A stretch of DNA of 64,000 bases from Membranipora membranacea. Its lineage: Eukaryota > Bryozoa > Gymnolaemata > Cheilostomatida > Membraniporidae. The notes beneath the pieces are model-generated. The model was not told the origin of the DNA and searched no databases. It was given only the letters and a program-made list of their open reading frames with translations. The stretch is from contig OU612071.1 of the NCBI GenBank assembly GCA_914767715.1, positions 11,143,493-11,207,492 of the forward strand, read 5' to 3'. Positions 60,801 through 64,000 of this stretch are shown here, in pieces (the stretch's first letter is position 1; each line of letters opens with the position of its first letter). The position numbers and the translations under genes are program-made.

Positions 60801-63800
60801 CACTTCTGTGTTAGTTAGTATCCTGTATCATTGCCAATGCCCAATCAACCATTTCAAAATATTTACCGAAATGCCTCCCTGTGACTGTGCTGCATTCTAT
60901 TGACACTGATAGGCACAGATTTGCTGCCCTAATTTTAATTTCGTGTATGAGAATAAGAGGATGGCATTTTTTTGCAAGAGCACCTTGGTATTGCTATGAT
61001 GACGGGTGATGGGCAGGGGATCCAGGTTAGGGCCTCGCTCAGAGGCCTTAGTAGGAAAAGCCAAACTTCGCCTTTGATCTCTTTATCTCTTTAATCATAT
61101 TCAAATGAATGATAGAGATGACGGCCGGAAAGCTTGACCACTTCTACTACTTTTGACAACCCATATCTCGAGGAACACAGCATTGATTTCCCTTTTGTAT
61201 ATGATGCAGTGGTAAGATGCCTCAAACCACTGCTACCAAATGTGTGCTTATTGAATTCTTTATAGCTCAAAGGTAACTAATTGAGGCTTTACAGACTACC
61301 CAAAGACCAATCCATTTTATAGTCAGGCAGTTACTTATGACAAAGTTATGTAAGTCATAGGGAAAAAATTCATAGTCACCTAGGCAGTAACTATTGATGA
61401 TGTTAAAAATTGTCTCCATCAGTTTGTCATGAGTAACTTCCTGACTGTAATATGCAGAATCCGTTATTTTTGAGCTATACAGAATTAAATGAGCACAAAT
61501 TTGCCTGAGTGGCAGCAGTAGTTTACAAACTATCTGTACCATCCACAAGAGTATAAGATGTATGCGAGAGACTGTATGTTAAGTTTATGAGAGCTACAAC
61601 TCCGAACTCCAATACCAATAGCAGTCAGCACATCTGACCTAAGACCCCACCCGCATTGGCCGTGAGAAGCAAAAACAACGTAATCAGTTTATTGGCGCCG
61701 CCCCTGAATATAGCTGTGTTCAAATGAAAAAAAAGACAAAATGTCAAAATCATAATTGTTGATGGATAATAAATATACGAAAATTAGATGACATGCAATG
61801 CATGATGACTCATGTAAATATAATCTACTAATATTATCCTGAATCAATCAATGAGCTTGCTTTGGTATCACCAAATTTTAGTAAAGTAGAATACTTTGCA
61901 TGGTAATATGTGACGTGATGTAATACTTGGATCATTCTATAAAGGTCGGTAGCATAGAAACAAGGAAAACTCCTAGGTAGAAAAAAAACTATATCAGAGA
62001 TTCCGCTTTGTCCATGCTGAGGATGATTCATTGTTTCAGACTGGCGAGATGATTCTCGACGAGGCTTTGTGGAGCTCATACAGTGATGAGATTGTCTGCA
62101 GTAATGATGGTTGTATGTACTAGAGACTGTTCTGTATCTAACCAATTCCACATCAATCAACATTCGCGCACACCATGCATGGTTCAGCAAACTGCCATCA
62201 CAAACAATGTACATCACTGGACATAATTATATCAAGTATAAATGAATAAATAAATATGTAAATCTTTCGCACATCATAACACACATCTTAACCCAATCTT
62301 AATCTATTAGGGGTCCTATTTTCTGCCCGTAGCTCTGTCGACAGAGGTTTTATCTTCCATTTTCAACATTGTCACTCCAGTGAGGCAGGTCAAGCTAAAC
62401 TTGAACCCTCATTTCCCCTGCGGTAGTTCTTATTTCACTTTACTTCATTTTCGTAGATGACCAAAATTGAAAAGGGAAGGTAGACCCTGATCCAACATTT
62501 TGTGCTTATATACATTAAAAGATTGGTTGAGACTGGCTACACTCTATCATACCAAACTATCGTATCACAGCATTCAGTCTGACTTTGAAATCTGATGCTT
62601 ATGTTGACAAATTTAAAGAATGTTCGTTTACTGAACTGCTCGGCTCGGCTCGGCTCGGTGTGTGCACAGACCAGCACAGACAGCCTTGAATTTCTGAGAC
62701 GCATTGATTAGTGTATATCGCGGCTACATCCCCTTAGATGCCCTATAAACTTATATACCTGATGAGTAGAAGTAACCGGCATCGACTAGAGATTCTACAG
62801 TTTGAGTCGTGTCCGAAGGATACGTGAGGAAACTATCTTTTCTTCTTTCATTAACAGCCATTCCTGCAAAACACCCATAGAAAATCTTACATTAAAGTCC
62901 CAATTATATCCCATAACACTACAACCTGTGTGAGGTTATGAGAATCCATAAACGTGTAGAAAGCGGCTTGTCCGAAGTAAGAGAAGGGTAAAAGTATGAG
63001 ACCTTCTTATCCTGCTAACAAGTTATTGCCATCACAAATAGCTGCTGTATAATAACAGAACACATCCTTGACATCTGTTAGAATGAGTGTTCCACTGCAT
63101 GTGAATGAGTGATTAACAAAAAAGAGAACGAAAATATCAGAGATGATTGAGTATTGTTCTGAGGGTTGATATATGTGATGAAGCCAGTGAGTGTCCCCAG
63201 GATGAGAGCGGCAGTAAACCTGGGACTTCTCGCATATCGCTAATGGTGTGATCATTAAATATTCACATTCGCATTTATCAGAGACAAGGAAACAAAAATT
63301 ATCACATATACCTTTTGATTCCACTCTGTGCGTTTGGTCTGCTTTACCGCGACAGGAGTCATTACTGATAAGACAAAATAAACCAGTCATTGAAGACACT
63401 ACTTGAAAACAAGCTAGCTCTAACATTCTGATGTTGTTATTTACCTGGGTGTTTAGCGGGCTGATCATTTATTCCCATCCCGGCTAATTGGTCAGTAATG
63501 TTATTATCTTGTAGCTTAAAATCGGTGAGACTGTTCCAGCTCTCACTCTCAAACAGATCGGGTATATTTGGCACCGAATGATTTACACCTGTAAAAAGTT
63601 ATTTGAGTTAGTTGATATGCAGAAGATCCTCACACTGGTCCAGTGAGAGGCTCTACTGCATATCCAGTGACGTGATAATAATCCAGTTACTCTGTGAGAA
63701 ACTCAGAAGTGGGACCTTATGTAGGAAGGACACGCCCCTTTCTGATTGATTTACAACCACACCACATGCAGAAACACTGTCATTTTGCGCTGATATTGAC

Positions 63801-64000
63801 ACAATGCTTCTCGCTATTATATACAAAATATGGAACAGGTAAATTGCGTAGCTTGATCGGGATTGCTGGATTATTTTAACAAAGGGCAGTATGGTGTATC
63901 ATGTGACAATTTAGGAGTTAGATTCTCAATGAAAAGTAAAAGGTAACTCCTAATAAACAGACGTACCTTTTATGAATTCACAGCGATACTCCATCACGTG
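57862..64000 (-). CDS. Inhibitor of apoptosis protein, copy B, 5' end outside the window (BIR3, UBA-like, RING and end of BIR2)
   Basis: Visible exons: 64000-63967 (partial), 63588-63445, 62863-62759, 60047-59848, 59513-59400, 58892-58622, 58252-58148 and 57950-57862. All join in frame and end in TAA. Exon lengths 144, 105, 200, 114, 105 and 89 equal those of copy A; only the linker exon differs (271 against 289). The partial exon ends with the last Cys of BIR2. BIR3 has RRKDSFLTYPSDTTQTVESL, then CFMCG, W, ETPWQRH and PTC in canonical spacing. A UBA-like segment (MLRPRMDSNVVQKAIDFKIN) and a Pro/Glu-rich linker (SPEPETESYPEPEPKPS) precede the C-terminal RING (CKIC, PCGH, CPIC). The role is presumed like copy A: caspase or partner binding and ubiquitin ligase activity. 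The donor of the linker exon (GAAA, then GTGTGTGG) is weaker than the others but is set by phase. Confidence 0.85.
58323..58575 (+). mobile_element. tRNA-derived SINE, best-preserved copy
   Basis: GTTGGCTCAGTTGGTTAGCG holds the A box and GTGGGTTCAAATCCCACTGC the B box, about 45 bases apart. The body reads GTTTGGTTGGCCCCAGATGT then GCTCTGACCTGCCTGCAAG, and the tail GATTTTAATCAACC. It lies in an intron of IAP B (between linker and RING exons). Confidence 0.85.
59658..59704. repeat. Palindrome in IAP B intron
   Basis: GTTTAAATTTAAGTAAAGTT followed directly by its mirror; an almost perfect palindrome with a tiny loop. Confidence 0.8.
60247..60427. mobile_element. 180-bp MITE with AAGAGTGCCTC ends
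   Basis: The left arm AAGAGTGCCTCTCATAAGGG, then CATTATGATGTCACTA, is mirrored at the right (TAGTGACATCATAATG, then GGAGGCACTCTT). Arms are about 55 bp. It sits in the large IAP B intron between exons 60047 and 62759. Confidence 0.65.
60428..62758. other. Large IAP B intron, no recognised gene
   Basis: A tRNA-like stretch on the minus strand near 60540-60430 (ATGGCACAATCGGTTAGCGT) opens it. Other frames, such as 60540-60818 and 62217-61834, have no recognisable motif. The matching intron in copy A is only about 1.3 kb, so this one has grown by insertion. Confidence 0.4.

Overview
The window is animal nuclear DNA, most likely from an invertebrate. It is AT-rich, its genes have many short exons and GT-AG introns, and repeats are dense. 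It carries metazoan protein families: IAP proteins with BIR and RING domains, a multidomain cystatin, and a secreted EMI-like protein. I cannot fix the phylum from sequence alone. No rRNA, operon or CRISPR array is visible. One 500-base assembly gap of N lies at 31591-32090.

Left third, plus strand. After about 4 kb of gene-poor DNA with nested inverted repeats come three multi-exon genes, which I assembled by joining exons whose splice phases match. Gene 1 (4107-5374) encodes a 379-residue two-helix membrane protein with a long coiled coil. Gene 2 (8493-13777, six exons) encodes a 188-residue secreted cysteine-rich protein with an EMI-like end. Gene 3 (16301-24683, ten exons) encodes a 326-residue secreted protein with three cystatin domains. 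All three show a start, in-frame joins and a stop.

Middle (about 25-37 kb). No convincing host gene is seen. The region holds a 1.37-kb foldback repeat, a 2.0-kb hAT-like element with an 8-bp target duplication that contains a LINE fragment and a U2-snRNA-derived SINE, and a 6.3-kb element with ~110-bp terminal inverted repeats and a 7-bp target duplication, which includes the assembly gap.

Right part (37.5-64 kb), minus strand. Two tandem IAP genes lie head to tail. Copy A is complete (46066 down to 37576; 12 exons, 715 residues; BIR-BIR-BIR, UBA-like, RING). Copy B (64000 down to 57862) runs off the right edge; six of its seven complete exons have exactly the same lengths as in A. Between them lie broken remains of a CXC-type cysteine-motif protein family, split by a very young LTR retrotransposon (49193-53233) whose two ~1.29-kb LTRs seem to differ only in homopolymer length.

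Repeats recur throughout: a tRNA-derived SINE family (four copies), a U2-snRNA-headed SINE family (three copies), several MITE-like inverted repeats and short tandem arrays, mostly in introns. The cystatin and IAP genes suggest protease inhibition and cell-death or immune signalling, but nothing in the sequence shows that the neighbouring genes work together. All spliced models are hand-made from the sequence and have no transcript support.
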